A stretch of 64,000 nucleotides of DNA from Hyphomicrobiales bacterium (GCA_021775875.1 JAJFHA010000002.1:124001-188000); one strand, 5' to 3'; positions 18,085 through 26,166 are shown, numbered from the stretch's first letter. Notes: a model not told the origin generated them from the letters alone. Numbers and translations are program-made.

Positions 18085-18510
18085 GTGAAAGACACACTTA
18101 AAGCAGGCATTACGATTACCCGGAAATTTGAAATTGATCAGGCGCGGACAATTGATTTTCTGTCTGGCGATGGTGACGATGGTGCGCGCGTATACGCGAC
18201 CCCGGCTTTGATCGAAGACATCGAGGCGACATGTCGCGATTTTTTACTGGAGCACCTCGACGACGGTGAAGACACGCTTGGCACATCGGTGAATATCAAG
18301 CACCTGGCGCCGACACTTCTCGGCATGTGGTCGGAGATCACGGTAACGGTTACGGGCGTTGAAGGGCGTGCGGTTTCGTTCGAGGTTACAGCGCGGGACG
18401 GAATCGATGATATGATTGCCAAAGGCAAGCACGACCGGTTCGTGATTGATGTCGCGCAAACCGTTGGCCGGTTGCAGCAAAAAGCAGATGCCTGGAAAAA
18501 AAGGTCCTGA
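18085..18510 (+). CDS. Hot-dog fold acyl-CoA thioesterase (FlK-like)
   Basis: A 141-residue protein of the thioesterase group related to fluoroacetyl-CoA thioesterase FlK. Visible marks are TPALIEDIEATC near residues 38-50 (active-site helix region), then LGTSVNIKHLAPTLLGMWSEI, in which the His and surrounding residues are typical of this branch. It begins with GTG 18085, preceded by GAGGGTGG. The stop is 2 bases before the molybdenum subunit, so the four genes to 22743 form one operon. Its likely job is hydrolysis of a CoA thioester linked to the Pad reaction (for example phenylglyoxylyl-CoA or a dead-end acyl-CoA). That is an inference from context. Confidence 0.75.
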   Translation: MKDTLKAGITITRKFEIDQARTIDFLSGDGDDGARVYATPALIEDIEATCRDFLLEHLDDGEDTLGTSVNIKHLAPTLLGMWSEITVTVTGVEGRAVSFEVTARDGIDDMIAKGKHDRFVIDVAQTVGRLQQKADAWKKRS

Positions 18511-18512
18511 TC

Positions 18513-21239
18513 ATGTCCAAACCTGGTGAAACGAAATCTGTCGCCACATATTGTTATCAATGTGTTGCTGGTCCCGATTTGCTGAAGGTCAATGTTCAGG
18601 ACGGGGTCGCAGTTGGGGTCGAGCCTAATTTTGATGCCACCGAAATTCATCCGGGTGCCGGCAAGATTTGCGTCAAGGCTTATGGCCTGATCCAGAAGAC
18701 CTACAATCCACACCGTATTTCAACGCCGATGAAGCGCACCAATCCCAAAAAGGGGCGCGATGAAGATCCGGGCTTTGTGCCGATATCCTGGGATGAGGCG
18801 CTGGACGCGGTTGCCGCCAAGGTTGTCGAGGTTATGGCTGATGGCGGATTGGACGAATCTGGATATCCGCGCATTGCGGCAACCTTTGGTGGTGGCGGTA
18901 CACCGCAATCCTATATGGGGTCATTCCCGGCATTCCTGGCCACATTGGGGCCAGTTGATTTCGGATTTGGCGGCGGACAGGGCGTTGGGTGTACCCATTC
19001 GGAGCATCTTTACGGTGAATTCTGGCACCGCGCCTTCACCGTTTCAGCAGATACCCCGACAACCAAATATCTGGTTTCGTTCGGCAGCAATATTGAGGCG
19101 TCCGGCGGCGTTTGTGGTGTTTGGCGCCATGCCAATGCCCGGGCGAATGGTCTGAAACGTGTGCAGATCGAGCCTGCGCAGTCGATAACTGCGGCCTGTT
19201 CGGCTGAATGGGTTCCGATAAAACCAAAGACAGATTCAGCCTTCATGCTGGCCATGATCCATGTTCTGCTCCACGAGCATGATGTTGGTGAGCTGGATGT
19301 AGAATTTCTCAAGCATCGTACCTCGGCACCCTATCTGGTCGCGCCGGGGGGCTATTATCTGCGCGATAAGAAAACCAAAAAACCGATGATCTGGGACCCC
19401 GCAAAAAACAAGGCGGTTGTTTTTGATACGCCCGGTGTGGAGCCCGCCTTGATGGGGACGTATACGGCATCAGGTTTTGAGCAGGGGCCGGACAGCGAGC
19501 AGACCTTGCATAAATCCTGCAAGGTGATTACCGCCCACAACAAGCTTGTGGATCATGTAAAATCCAGCACCCCGGCATGGGCCGCCGAGATTTGCGATGT
19601 CAAGGAAGAGACCATCCGGCGGGTGGCGAATGAATTCCTGTCCCATGCCTGTATCGGCGAGACTATCGAAATTGATGGCCAGACGCTTCCCTATCGCCCG
19701 GTTGCGATAACTCTTGGGAAAACCGTCAATAATGGCTGGGGCGGCTTTGAATGCTGTTGGGGGCGGACTTTGCTGGCCTGTCTGGTGGGAGCGCTTGAAG
19801 TGCCGGGCGGTACGCTTGGGACGACCGTGCGGCTCAATCGTCAGGTCAATGACAGACTTGATAGTGTGACGCCGGGCGAAGACGGTTTCATGTCATTTCC
19901 CATGAACCCGACCGACCCGCAGCGCTGGGAGCCTAAGCCAAATATCCGCAATGCCTACAAGACGCTGGTGCCGCTTTCCGCTGACAATGCCTGGAGCCAG
20001 GCGTTGGGGCCGACGCATTTTTCCTGGATGTTTCAGGACAAGACGCCAGATAATCTGCCAAAGGCCACTTCGCCTGAATTGTGGTTCGTTTACCGAAGCA
20101 ACCCGGCTATTTCCACCTGGGATGCGCCTGGCGTGACGGATAAGATTTCCCGGTTTCCCTATATAGTGGCGTTTGCCTATACGATGGATGAAACCAATCA
20201 TATGGCGGATATTCTGCTGCCGGAAAGCAACGATCTGGAGAGTACGCAACTTATCCGCATTGGTGGGACCAAGTTTATCGAGCAATTCTGGTGTCAGGAA
20301 GGTTATGCCCTGCGCCAGCCCGCAGTTAAGGCCATGGAAGGGTCGCGTGATTTTACCGATATTTCAACTGAACTGGCAGCGCGTAGCGGATTGCTCGAAG
20401 CTTATAACGTGCGGATCAACAAGGGTAATGCCGGAGTCAGGTTATTTGGCGACAATTATGACTTTTCGCTGGACCCGGCGAAGAAGCATGATGCGGAAGC
20501 TATATGGGACGCCAGTTGCAGGGCGGCAAGCGCCGAATTGAGTGGTGGCAAGAATAAAGATGGTCTGGACTGGTACAAGGAGCATGGCTTCAAGGTCAAA
20601 CCCTATCCGCAATCTCACTGGTATCTGTATCCGCGCCTTGTTGAACACGGGTTGCGTTTCGAGATGCCTTATCAGGAACGCCTGACGCGGATCGGTGTTG
20701 AGCTTGGCAACCGGCTGCACGAACAAGATATCACCTGGTGGGACGAGCAGTTGAAGGAATACCGGCCATTGCCCGGATGGGAAAATATTCCCGGGCTTTG
20801 GGAAGATTCCGCCGCCATTGCCAAAGGTGACGACCCGCATCCTTTCTGGTTACTGACATCACGCAGCATGCAATATTCCTGGGGCAGCAATGTTACCATT
20901 CAGCTTATGCAGGAAGTGGCGAGCAATATTGCCGGGCATGGCGGCGTTGTTATAAATACGGGGGCGGCAACCAAACTGGGCATCGCTGACGGCGACCTTG
21001 TCGAGGTTACGTCGCCCCTGCGCTCAACCAAGGGGCGAGCCGTACTTCGCCAGGGCATTCGCCCTGACACCTTGCTTATGATTGGCCAGTTTGATCACTG
21101 GAAAACGCCTGTCGCCAAGGACTTTCATGTGCCAAGCCTGAATACCGTGACACCGATGTCCATGAAGCTTACCGATTCCACCGGCTCAAGCGCCGACCTG
21201 GTCAAGGTGGGCGTGACCCGGATAGGGAGTGCCGCATGA
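18513..21239 (+). CDS. padB: Molybdopterin oxidoreductase, probable phenylacetyl-CoA:acceptor oxidoreductase catalytic subunit (PadB)
   Basis: A 908-residue DMSO-reductase-family catalytic subunit. The N-terminal Fe-S motif is YCYQCVAGPD with C14, C17 and a distal C53; the third Cys of the usual C-x2-C-x3-C is missing. The molybdopterin domains follow (GGGGTPQSYMG, GGQGVGCTHSEHLYGEFWH, and DETNHMADILLPE near the middle) and the C-terminal MGD-binding barrel (SRSMQYSWGSN). There is no twin-arginine signal, so it should face the cytoplasm. Known PadB oxidises phenylacetyl-CoA by four electrons to phenylglyoxylate, feeding benzoyl-CoA. Size, subunit set and position in a benzoyl-CoA island support this. 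Another CoA-ester or aromatic substrate cannot be excluded. Confidence 0.72.
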   Translation: MSKPGETKSVATYCYQCVAGPDLLKVNVQDGVAVGVEPNFDATEIHPGAGKICVKAYGLIQKTYNPHRISTPMKRTNPKKGRDEDPGFVPISWDEALDAVAAKVVEVMADGGLDESGYPRIAATFGGGGTPQSYMGSFPAFLATLGPVDFGFGGGQGVGCTHSEHLYGEFWHRAFTVSADTPTTKYLVSFGSNIEASGGVCGVWRHANARANGLKRVQIEPAQSITAACSAEWVPIKPKTDSAFMLAMIHVLLHEHDVGELDVEFLKHRTSAPYLVAPGGYYLRDKKTKKPMIWDPAKNKAVVFDTPGVEPALMGTYTASGFEQGPDSEQTLHKSCKVITAHNKLVDHVKSSTPAWAAEICDVKEETIRRVANEFLSHACIGETIEIDGQTLPYRPVAITLGKTVNNGWGGFECCWGRTLLACLVGALEVPGGTLGTTVRLNRQVNDRLDSVTPGEDGFMSFPMNPTDPQRWEPKPNIRNAYKTLVPLSADNAWSQALGPTHFSWMFQDKTPDNLPKATSPELWFVYRSNPAISTWDAPGVTDKISRFPYIVAFAYTMDETNHMADILLPESNDLESTQLIRIGGTKFIEQFWCQEGYALRQPAVKAMEGSRDFTDISTELAARSGLLEAYNVRINKGNAGVRLFGDNYDFSLDPAKKHDAEAIWDASCRAASAELSGGKNKDGLDWYKEHGFKVKPYPQSHWYLYPRLVEHGLRFEMPYQERLTRIGVELGNRLHEQDITWWDEQLKEYRPLPGWENIPGLWEDSAAIAKGDDPHPFWLLTSRSMQYSWGSNVTIQLMQEVASNIAGHGGVVINTGAATKLGIADGDLVEVTSPLRSTKGRAVLRQGIRPDTLLMIGQFDHWKTPVAKDFHVPSLNTVTPMSMKLTDSTGSSADLVKVGVTRIGSAA

Positions 21240-21883
21240 CCCGTTATGTGATGGTTGCCGATTTACGCCGTTGTGTCGGGTGTCAGACCTGTACGGCCGC
21301 GTGTCGTCATGCCAATGCAACGCCGACCGGTGTGCAATGGCGACGGGTGCTGGATATGGAAACCGGAGAATATCCGGATGTGCGCCGTACCTTTGTGCCG
21401 GTTGGGTGTATGCATTGTGAAGACCCGCCCTGTATGACGGTTTGCCCGACAACGGCCACGCGCAAACGCGACGATGGCATTGTGACGATCGATTATGATC
21501 TTTGCATCGGCTGCACCTATTGCGACGTGGCCTGCCCTTATCAGGCGCGCTACAAGGTGGACAAAGCGGATTTTGCCTATAGCGACAAACCGACTGATGC
21601 AGAGGAAGCCAGATACGATCCGAAACGTCTCGGGGTGTCGACAAAATGTGATTTTTGCGCCGCCAAGATTGATGCCGGACTGGAAAAAGGCTTGACCCCG
21701 GGGGTTGACCCCGAGGCGACACCGGCCTGTGCCAATTCCTGTATTGCGGGCGCGTTGCATTTTGGCGATATCGAAGACCCTAACAGTAATGTGTCGAAGC
21801 TGGTCGCTGAAAATGAATCTTTCAGGATGCATGAGGAATTGGGCACAAAACCGGGTTTTTACTATTTGTGGGATGAGTCATGA
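21236..21883 (+). CDS. padC: Four-cluster ferredoxin-type subunit of the molybdoenzyme (PadC)
   Basis: A 215-residue electron-transfer subunit of the DmsB/NrfC type. Four cysteine groups are visible: CVGCQTCTAAC near residue 14, CMHCEDPPCMTVC near 60, CIGCTYCDVAC near 92, and CDFC with CANSC towards the C-terminus, giving four Fe-S clusters. It overlaps the catalytic subunit by ATGA and the membrane subunit by ATGA, so the three are co-translated. It would carry electrons from the Mo site to the membrane subunit. No signal peptide, in line with a cytoplasm-facing enzyme. Confidence 0.8.
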   Translation: MTRYVMVADLRRCVGCQTCTAACRHANATPTGVQWRRVLDMETGEYPDVRRTFVPVGCMHCEDPPCMTVCPTTATRKRDDGIVTIDYDLCIGCTYCDVACPYQARYKVDKADFAYSDKPTDAEEARYDPKRLGVSTKCDFCAAKIDAGLEKGLTPGVDPEATPACANSCIAGALHFGDIEDPNSNVSKLVAENESFRMHEELGTKPGFYYLWDES

Positions 21884-22743
21884 TTTCGATTGCACCAAGA
21901 CGTCAGGTAACCTGGGACTGGCGTGCCGCCGGAAACTTTCTGTTTGGCGGTGCGGGTGGCGGCTTCATGACGCTACTTGCGGTGTTTGTCGCGACCGATA
22001 CGCCTATCAATAATATTCTCGTACTGATCGGGCTGGCGCTGGCGGGCCTCGGCCTGTTCATGGTCTGGTTGAAAATCGGGCGTCCGCTTCGCTTTCTCAA
22101 TGTGTATCGCAACCCCTGGACATCGTGGATGAGCCGGGAGGCGTGGGTCGCGAATTTTCTGTTCGCGGCCGGGCTGGCATGTCTGGTTTATGGTGGGCCG
22201 ATTGCTCATGGCCTTGCGGCGCTGTTCGGGCTTTTGTTCCTGTTCTGCCAGGCGCAAATTCTGAGGATGGCGCGGGGTATTCCCACGTGGCGCACCGGGG
22301 CGATCGTGCCGCTGGTTCTGGCGACCGGCCTTGCCGAAGGCGCGGGTCTTGTTAGCTTGACAGCTTTAGGTGGGATTTCGTTGCCGTCCTGGATCGGCAT
22401 GGCCGTCGGTGGCCTCGCTATTGTTCGGGCAGCTACAATGCTCGCTTATACCAATGCTCTGCAGGGTGGCCAATCGCCGGACGCTGTTAAGCCAGGCTTG
22501 AAAACCCTTTTATGGGTTATTGTTGGGATTGGTGGTGTGGCACCGGTTATCTTGCTGGCTTTGCCGACCTCCGGCATGGTGGCGGGACTGGTTGCTTCCA
22601 TTCTTGTGATTTTGACCGGCTGGCACATGAAATATCAAATCGTGTGCCACCTTGGGCATTATCAGGGACTTGCGCTAAAGCATGAACCTGCACGCGGCGG
22701 TGCTGCGCCCGGCACAAGTTCACGGCCCGGATGGAGCGAATAA
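21880..22743 (+). CDS. padD: Membrane anchor subunit, DmsC/NrfD-like (PadD)
   Basis: A 287-residue polytopic protein with about eight hydrophobic helices, matching the DmsC-type anchor of molybdoenzymes. Visible features are RQVTWDWRAAGNFLFGGAGGGF at the N-terminus and RNPWTSWMSREAWVANFLFAAG near residues 80-100. It would pass electrons to or from the quinone pool. The last about 15 residues are a Gly/Ala/Pro-rich tail. It closes the operon. In the Pad scheme, phenylacetyl-CoA oxidation is coupled to quinone reduction through this subunit. Confidence 0.75.
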   Translation: MISIAPRRQVTWDWRAAGNFLFGGAGGGFMTLLAVFVATDTPINNILVLIGLALAGLGLFMVWLKIGRPLRFLNVYRNPWTSWMSREAWVANFLFAAGLACLVYGGPIAHGLAALFGLLFLFCQAQILRMARGIPTWRTGAIVPLVLATGLAEGAGLVSLTALGGISLPSWIGMAVGGLAIVRAATMLAYTNALQGGQSPDAVKPGLKTLLWVIVGIGGVAPVILLALPTSGMVAGLVASILVILTGWHMKYQIVCHLGHYQGLALKHEPARGGAAPGTSSRPGWSE

Positions 22744-22900
22744 TAGTCAAGAATTATCGCTGCTTGCGATGAACCGGGGTTGCGGCGTTGACGCCTGTGA
22801 TTGCAATTTTCTGTTGGATATATAACAGAAACCAGAATAAAAATTCTAACCTGAATTTCGACCTCATTCCATATTGGAACTTGAAAACCACAGCCATGGT

Positions 22901-22930
22901 GCAGGTCGGGGGCTTATTGTGACCCCCTGC
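22901..22930 (+). terminator. GC-rich hairpin after the pad operon (possible terminator)
   Basis: GGGGG (22908-22912) pairs with CCCCC (22923-22927), flanked by GCAG/CTGC that can extend the stem with a small bulge. There is no T tract, so factor-assisted termination or a barrier ahead of the next promoter is more likely than a classic terminator. The 269-base gap 22744-23012 holds no other gene. Confidence 0.4.
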
Positions 22931-22943
22931 GGCAATCAGGCAC

Positions 22944-22973
22944 TTGCAATTAAAGTATTTTAGTACGATAATA
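22944..22973 (+). promoter_or_regulatory. Promoter of the paired GNAT genes with operator copy 2
   Basis: TTGCAA (22944-22949), a 17-base spacer and GATAAT (22967-22972) make a near-consensus sigma-70 promoter about 35 bases before the GNAT start region. The shared motif AGTATTTTAGTACGATAATA occupies 22954-22973, covering the second half of the spacer and the whole -10. A repressor bound here should exclude RNA polymerase. Confidence 0.65.
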
Positions 22974-23012
22974 AGAATATAGAGGAATTTGACCCAAAAA
23001 GGATGGTCCGTC

Positions 23013-23495
23013 ATGGCATCTACAAAATCCGACGGCAATAATATTGCCGTTACCCTCAGACCGCTTACGGCTGACGATCTGGAGGCCGTTGTGGCAATCG
23101 ATAAAGAAATTGCCGGCAGGCCGCGGGAAGCATTTTTCGCCCGGCGCATGGATGCGGCGCTCAAGGATCCCGGCGGGTTTATCTATTTGGGCGCCTGTAT
23201 CGATGGCGAGCTTAAAGGGTTTGCGCTGGTACGGTTGCTGACCGGTGAGTTTGGCGAAAGTTCGGTCGGGCTGCTGGATGCGCTCAGCGTTGATCCTTCA
23301 TGCAAAAGCGCTGGAATCGGCAGAACCTTGATGGCCAATGTGGAGGACATTCTGCGCCATAAGAATATTGCCGAATTACAGACAGAAGCCACCTGGACCA
23401 ACAGCGAAATGCTGGCCTTCTTCGCCAAGGCAGGTTTTGAGCGGGCGGCACAAACAATTTTGACGCGGGACGTTGCCGCTGACCTTGAATGGTAG
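23013..23495 (+). CDS. GNAT acetyltransferase, first of a paralogous pair
   Basis: About 160 residues from ATG 23013, which has AAGGA about 9 bases upstream; the frame is open to a TTG at 22989. GNAT fold: beta-4 LLDALSVDPS, acetyl-CoA loop KSAGIGRTLM, then the FFAKAGF helix. The N-terminal part DDLEAVVAIDKEIAGR aligns with the next gene (DDLRAIVSIDKKITGR), so the two are paralogues. It is the first gene after operator copy 2, so likely switched with the benzoyl-CoA reductase genes. The substrate is unknown; protein lysine or small aromatic amine acetylation are both possible. Confidence 0.8.
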   Translation: MASTKSDGNNIAVTLRPLTADDLEAVVAIDKEIAGRPREAFFARRMDAALKDPGGFIYLGACIDGELKGFALVRLLTGEFGESSVGLLDALSVDPSCKSAGIGRTLMANVEDILRHKNIAELQTEATWTNSEMLAFFAKAGFERAAQTILTRDVAADLEW

Positions 23496-23512
23496 CGGGA
23501 TAGGAGAAAACA

Positions 23513-24052
23513 ATGACACAATCAAAACAGCCTTTCATTCCTCAACGCGCAGACGAAGGGCCGGAAGCCGATTACAGTTATGCCGACGGGCAGGATTTTG
23601 ACGTCCAGGCACGCGAGAATATGTTTGTCCGTTCCATGCGCGAAGACGATTTACGGGCGATTGTCTCGATCGACAAGAAAATTACCGGGCGGGAGCGCAC
23701 CGCCTATTTCGAGCGTAAAATTGCCGAGACCCAGGACGAATCTGCGGTTCGTGTATCGCTGGTGGCAGAAATTGACGGCTACCCGGTAGGCTTCATCATG
23801 GCGCGGGTGGATTTTGGCGAATTCGGTCATACCGAACCGGAAGCGGTGATGGATACGATTGGCGTCAACCCGGACTTTGCCCATCACGAAGTCGGGCACG
23901 CCATGATGGCGCAATTGCTCGGTAACCTGCGCTCACTACAGGTGGAAAAAGTCCGCACCACGGTTCAGTGGAACAGCTTTGGTCTGATCGGATTTCTCGA
24001 CCATTGCGGTTTTGCCCCGGCGCAAAGGCTAGCCTTCACGCGGAAGCTTTAA
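23513..24052 (+). CDS. GNAT acetyltransferase, second of the pair, altered acetyl-CoA loop
   Basis: A 179-residue GNAT with an extra N-terminal stretch of about 35 polar residues that its neighbour lacks. The fold is preserved (VMDTIGVNPDF, then FLDHCGF), but the acetyl-CoA loop reads HEVGHAMM, with His in place of the usual Gln/Arg at the first position. It starts 17 bases after the previous stop with AGGAG upstream, so it is in the same operon. The changed loop may mean weak or specialised CoA binding, or a regulatory role. No substrate can be named. Confidence 0.78.
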   Translation: MTQSKQPFIPQRADEGPEADYSYADGQDFDVQARENMFVRSMREDDLRAIVSIDKKITGRERTAYFERKIAETQDESAVRVSLVAEIDGYPVGFIMARVDFGEFGHTEPEAVMDTIGVNPDFAHHEVGHAMMAQLLGNLRSLQVEKVRTTVQWNSFGLIGFLDHCGFAPAQRLAFTRKL

Positions 24053-24083
24053 ATTTTGCCAAAACGGACGGATAATCCTGCTC

Positions 24084-24097
24084 TTGACCCACGTCAA
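24084..24097 (+). promoter_or_regulatory. FNR/FixK-type box
   Basis: TTGAC-CCAC-GTCAA is a perfect inverted repeat fitting the FixK/FNR pattern TTGAy-N4-rTCAA of alphaproteobacteria. Its centre is about 122 bases before the HicA-like start codon, so a promoter activated from -41.5 would start near 24132. It suggests oxygen-dependent control of that gene. Confidence 0.6.
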
Positions 24098-24212
24098 ATG
24101 CAAAAATGTGATCCTTCAATAAACTGAGAACATGAAACCATACCGGTTTTTGAGCCAATGAATGGTGTGTCCGCATGCCATTCCTGGCCGGGTCTCGTTT
24201 GAAGGAAATTGC

Positions 24213-24479
24213 ATGAACCACAAGCATCGCAAAATACTCCACGCCCTGTTCGCCCATCCGGTCAGCGCCAACATTTCAGCGCGCTCGGTTGAATCCGTAT
24301 TGAAGGAAATGGGGGCGGAGATAGAGCAACGCCATGGTGGTCGCTGGGGTGTGCGTCTGAACGAGCACTTTGTGGAAATTTCCCATAAATCCCATTCATT
24401 ATCCCCGATGCAGGTGCGCCAGATGGCAAAATTTATCAAAGATACAGGGATCGACGCAGAGCGAGACTACCCGCTCTGA
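24213..24479 (+). CDS. HicA-like small protein, no partner antitoxin
   Basis: An 88-residue protein starting MNHKHRKILHALF at ATG 24213, which has GAAGGAAA 2-9 bases upstream; the longer frame from 24162 is rejected. It resembles the alphaproteobacterial HicA-like group (HPVSANIS, VLKEMGAEIEQRHGGRWGVRLN, ending DAERDYPL). HicA proteins are small dsRBD-fold mRNA interferases. The catalytic His of HicA should lie in a G-S-H strand; here the strand reads GRWGVRLNEH, so activity is doubtful. No HicB antitoxin gene is next to it. A FixK/FNR box lies upstream. Confidence 0.6.
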   Translation: MNHKHRKILHALFAHPVSANISARSVESVLKEMGAEIEQRHGGRWGVRLNEHFVEISHKSHSLSPMQVRQMAKFIKDTGIDAERDYPL

Positions 24480-24505
24480 TTTGGCGAAATTTCTGAACTG
24501 CCGGG

Positions 24506-24526
24506 GTTGAGCTGAAAGCGCTCAAC
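24506..24526. terminator. Hairpin between convergent operons
   Basis: Perfect 7-bp stem GTTGAGC / GCTCAAC (24506-24512 and 24520-24526) with a 7-base loop, in the 51-base gap between the HicA-like gene and the end of the bcr operon. No T tract on either side; it may serve both directions weakly. Confidence 0.4.
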
Positions 24527-24530
24527 TTGC

Positions 24531-25031
24531 TCAGGAAAACTTGTAGATATTCATCAATTCGGCGTCTTTGTCTTCGTCGATGACCTCGTCGAGGAGCGGG
24601 ACCATGCCCATTTCTTCCTTGGCGACATGGGAGCGAAGGCCGTCTATGAACTGGCCCGATGATGTTTTGAATTCGGCCCAGCTATCGTCCGTAAACCCAT
24701 CGCTGCCTGCCTGACCGGCCAGTTCGGCGAGACGCAGGCCGAGCGGCATCAGGACGCGGTGTTCGTTGATCAGGATATTGTTCATATCCCCAGCACCGGC
24801 TTCTTCAAACATTGGAAACAGATGCTCTTCTTCGAACGCGAAATGCAGCTTTATTTCGGTGTTTATTTCAGCCTTCATGGTGCCAAGCAATAAGCGGGTG
24901 TCGCCAATTGTTGCGTCGGGCGGTTCTGCTCCGAGATTTGAGTTGAGTAGCTGCTCTATCTTTTCGAGCAAGCCGAGCACGGCCATGTGCTCTTCGTGCA
25001 TGATGCGCGAAATGGCGTAGGTGAATTCCAT
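24531..25031 (-). CDS. Hemerythrin-like HHE-domain protein
   Basis: A 166-residue four-helix protein with the metal-ligand pattern of HHE cation-binding domains: IMHEEH near residues 10-15, HFAFEEEHLFP near 62-72, NEHRVLMP in the third helix and SHVAKEEMGMVP in the fourth. Such proteins bind a diiron centre and may sense, bind or remove O2, NO or peroxide. It is the last gene of the benzoyl-CoA reductase operon, 17 bases after ferredoxin. Protection or sensing of oxygen around this oxygen-sensitive enzyme is a reasonable guess. Confidence 0.8.
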   Translation of the reverse strand: MEFTYAISRIMHEEHMAVLGLLEKIEQLLNSNLGAEPPDATIGDTRLLLGTMKAEINTEIKLHFAFEEEHLFPMFEEAGAGDMNNILINEHRVLMPLGLRLAELAGQAGSDGFTDDSWAEFKTSSGQFIDGLRSHVAKEEMGMVPLLDEVIDEDKDAELMNIYKFS

Positions 25032-25048
25032 TACAAACTATCCGCTTT

Positions 25049-25297
25049 CTAACTGTTCAGCTGGTCGTATTTTTCCTGCAACTGGTCTTTGTCCTCAGCC
25101 CAATCCGGGTTCGGGACGATGCATTCCATTGCAGGACACACCAGAATGCATTGCGGTTCGTCTTCAGCGCCCACGCATTCGGTGCATTTCATTGGGTCAA
25201 TTATGTAGAACGGATCGCCTTCCTTGATGGCCTCGTTCGGACAGGTTGGCTCACATGCGTCGCACGCTGTGCAACCGTCAACAATCATCAATGCCAT
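25049..25297 (-). CDS. fdx: 2[4Fe-4S] ferredoxin, electron donor to benzoyl-CoA reductase
   Basis: An 82-residue ferredoxin starting MALMIVDGC at ATG 25297 (AAGGGG upstream). Cluster motifs: CTACDACEPTC then P (C-x2-C-x2-C-x3-C), and CTECVGAEDEPQC with CILVCP, where the second motif has the eight-residue insertion of the Allochromatium-type ferredoxins. A C-terminal helix of about 20 residues follows. The same kind of ferredoxin (BadB/Fdx) supplies low-potential electrons to class I benzoyl-CoA reductase. It lies 16 bases after bcrD; korAB across the divergent promoter would reduce it. Confidence 0.9.
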   Translation of the reverse strand: MALMIVDGCTACDACEPTCPNEAIKEGDPFYIIDPMKCTECVGAEDEPQCILVCPAMECIVPNPDWAEDKDQLQEKYDQLNS

Positions 25298-25313
25298 GAT
25301 ATTTTCCCCTTGT

Positions 25314-26156
25314 TTAAGATGCCATTGGCAAGGCATCCAGTTTCGCTAGTTTGTCGTATCTGAAGGCACCCCAAAGCGCTGCACCGATGGCACCGGCATA
25401 GATCGAATCCGGGTGGTTCTTGACCTCAAGCGGGTTGCCCTTGGTTTCAAGTTCTTCCCGCAATGCCGCGAGCAACCCTTCATCAAGCGCTAATCCGCCA
25501 GTTGCCATGATCACGCCGTCTGCGGGCTTGACCGATTTGATGAGGCGCGCCAGGCGGCCCGCCATAGACAAATGAATGCCTTTCAGGATGTTTTCCGAAG
25601 AAATGCCGCGCGACACCATGTTGATCACGTCGGTCTCGGCAAGCACCGCGCAAATGCCGCTGACTTTTTCCGGGTCATCGGCGGCGCATGATAGCCTGCC
25701 GATTTCGTCCTGGGCGATGCCCAGATAGCGGGCGATGTTTTCCAGAAATTGGCCAGAGCCGGAGGCGCATTGGCTGGTCATTTTATACATCAAAACCTTG
25801 CCACGATCATCATGGCTAATGGCGCGACCGTGAAGGGCGCCCACATCCATGGTGGCACGGGCCTTGGGTTCGAGGTAAATTGCGCCACGAGCATGGGTAG
25901 TCATTGAATAGAAATGACCGGTATGGAAAGGGACGGATTCGCCTTCGCCTGTGGTCGCGACATAATGAATGTCGTCGCGGGTCAAACCGGCTTCCTTGAG
26001 GCAATCGTCATAGGCCTGGCCGGCCAATTCAAGTGGATCGCGCTGGCGGATCCGCAAAGATTGTCTGGCGAGCCATTTGGTTCCATCTTCAGTGACTTCA
26101 AAAATGGCGGCTTTGACGGCCCCTGTACCTACATCTACACCTGCTGCAATTGTCAT
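25314..26156 (-). CDS. bcrD: Benzoyl-CoA reductase delta subunit, ATPase (BcrD/BadG)
   Basis: A 280-residue ASKHA-fold ATPase subunit. The phosphate-1 loop is VDVGTGAVKAAIF; the cluster-binding region has SQCASGSGQF near residue 130 and ICAVLAETDV near 167; GGLALDEG forms the adenosine loop. With BcrA it forms the module that hydrolyses two ATP per electron pair to drive electrons through a bridging [4Fe-4S] cluster into the ring-reducing BcrBC module. It starts 10 bases after bcrA stops. Pairing with BcrA, B and C marks it as class I, not a 2-hydroxyacyl-CoA dehydratase activator, which would be a homodimer. Confidence 0.93.
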   Translation of the reverse strand: MTIAAGVDVGTGAVKAAIFEVTEDGTKWLARQSLRIRQRDPLELAGQAYDDCLKEAGLTRDDIHYVATTGEGESVPFHTGHFYSMTTHARGAIYLEPKARATMDVGALHGRAISHDDRGKVLMYKMTSQCASGSGQFLENIARYLGIAQDEIGRLSCAADDPEKVSGICAVLAETDVINMVSRGISSENILKGIHLSMAGRLARLIKSVKPADGVIMATGGLALDEGLLAALREELETKGNPLEVKNHPDSIYAGAIGAALWGAFRYDKLAKLDALPMAS

Positions 26157-26166
26157 AATGTTTCTC

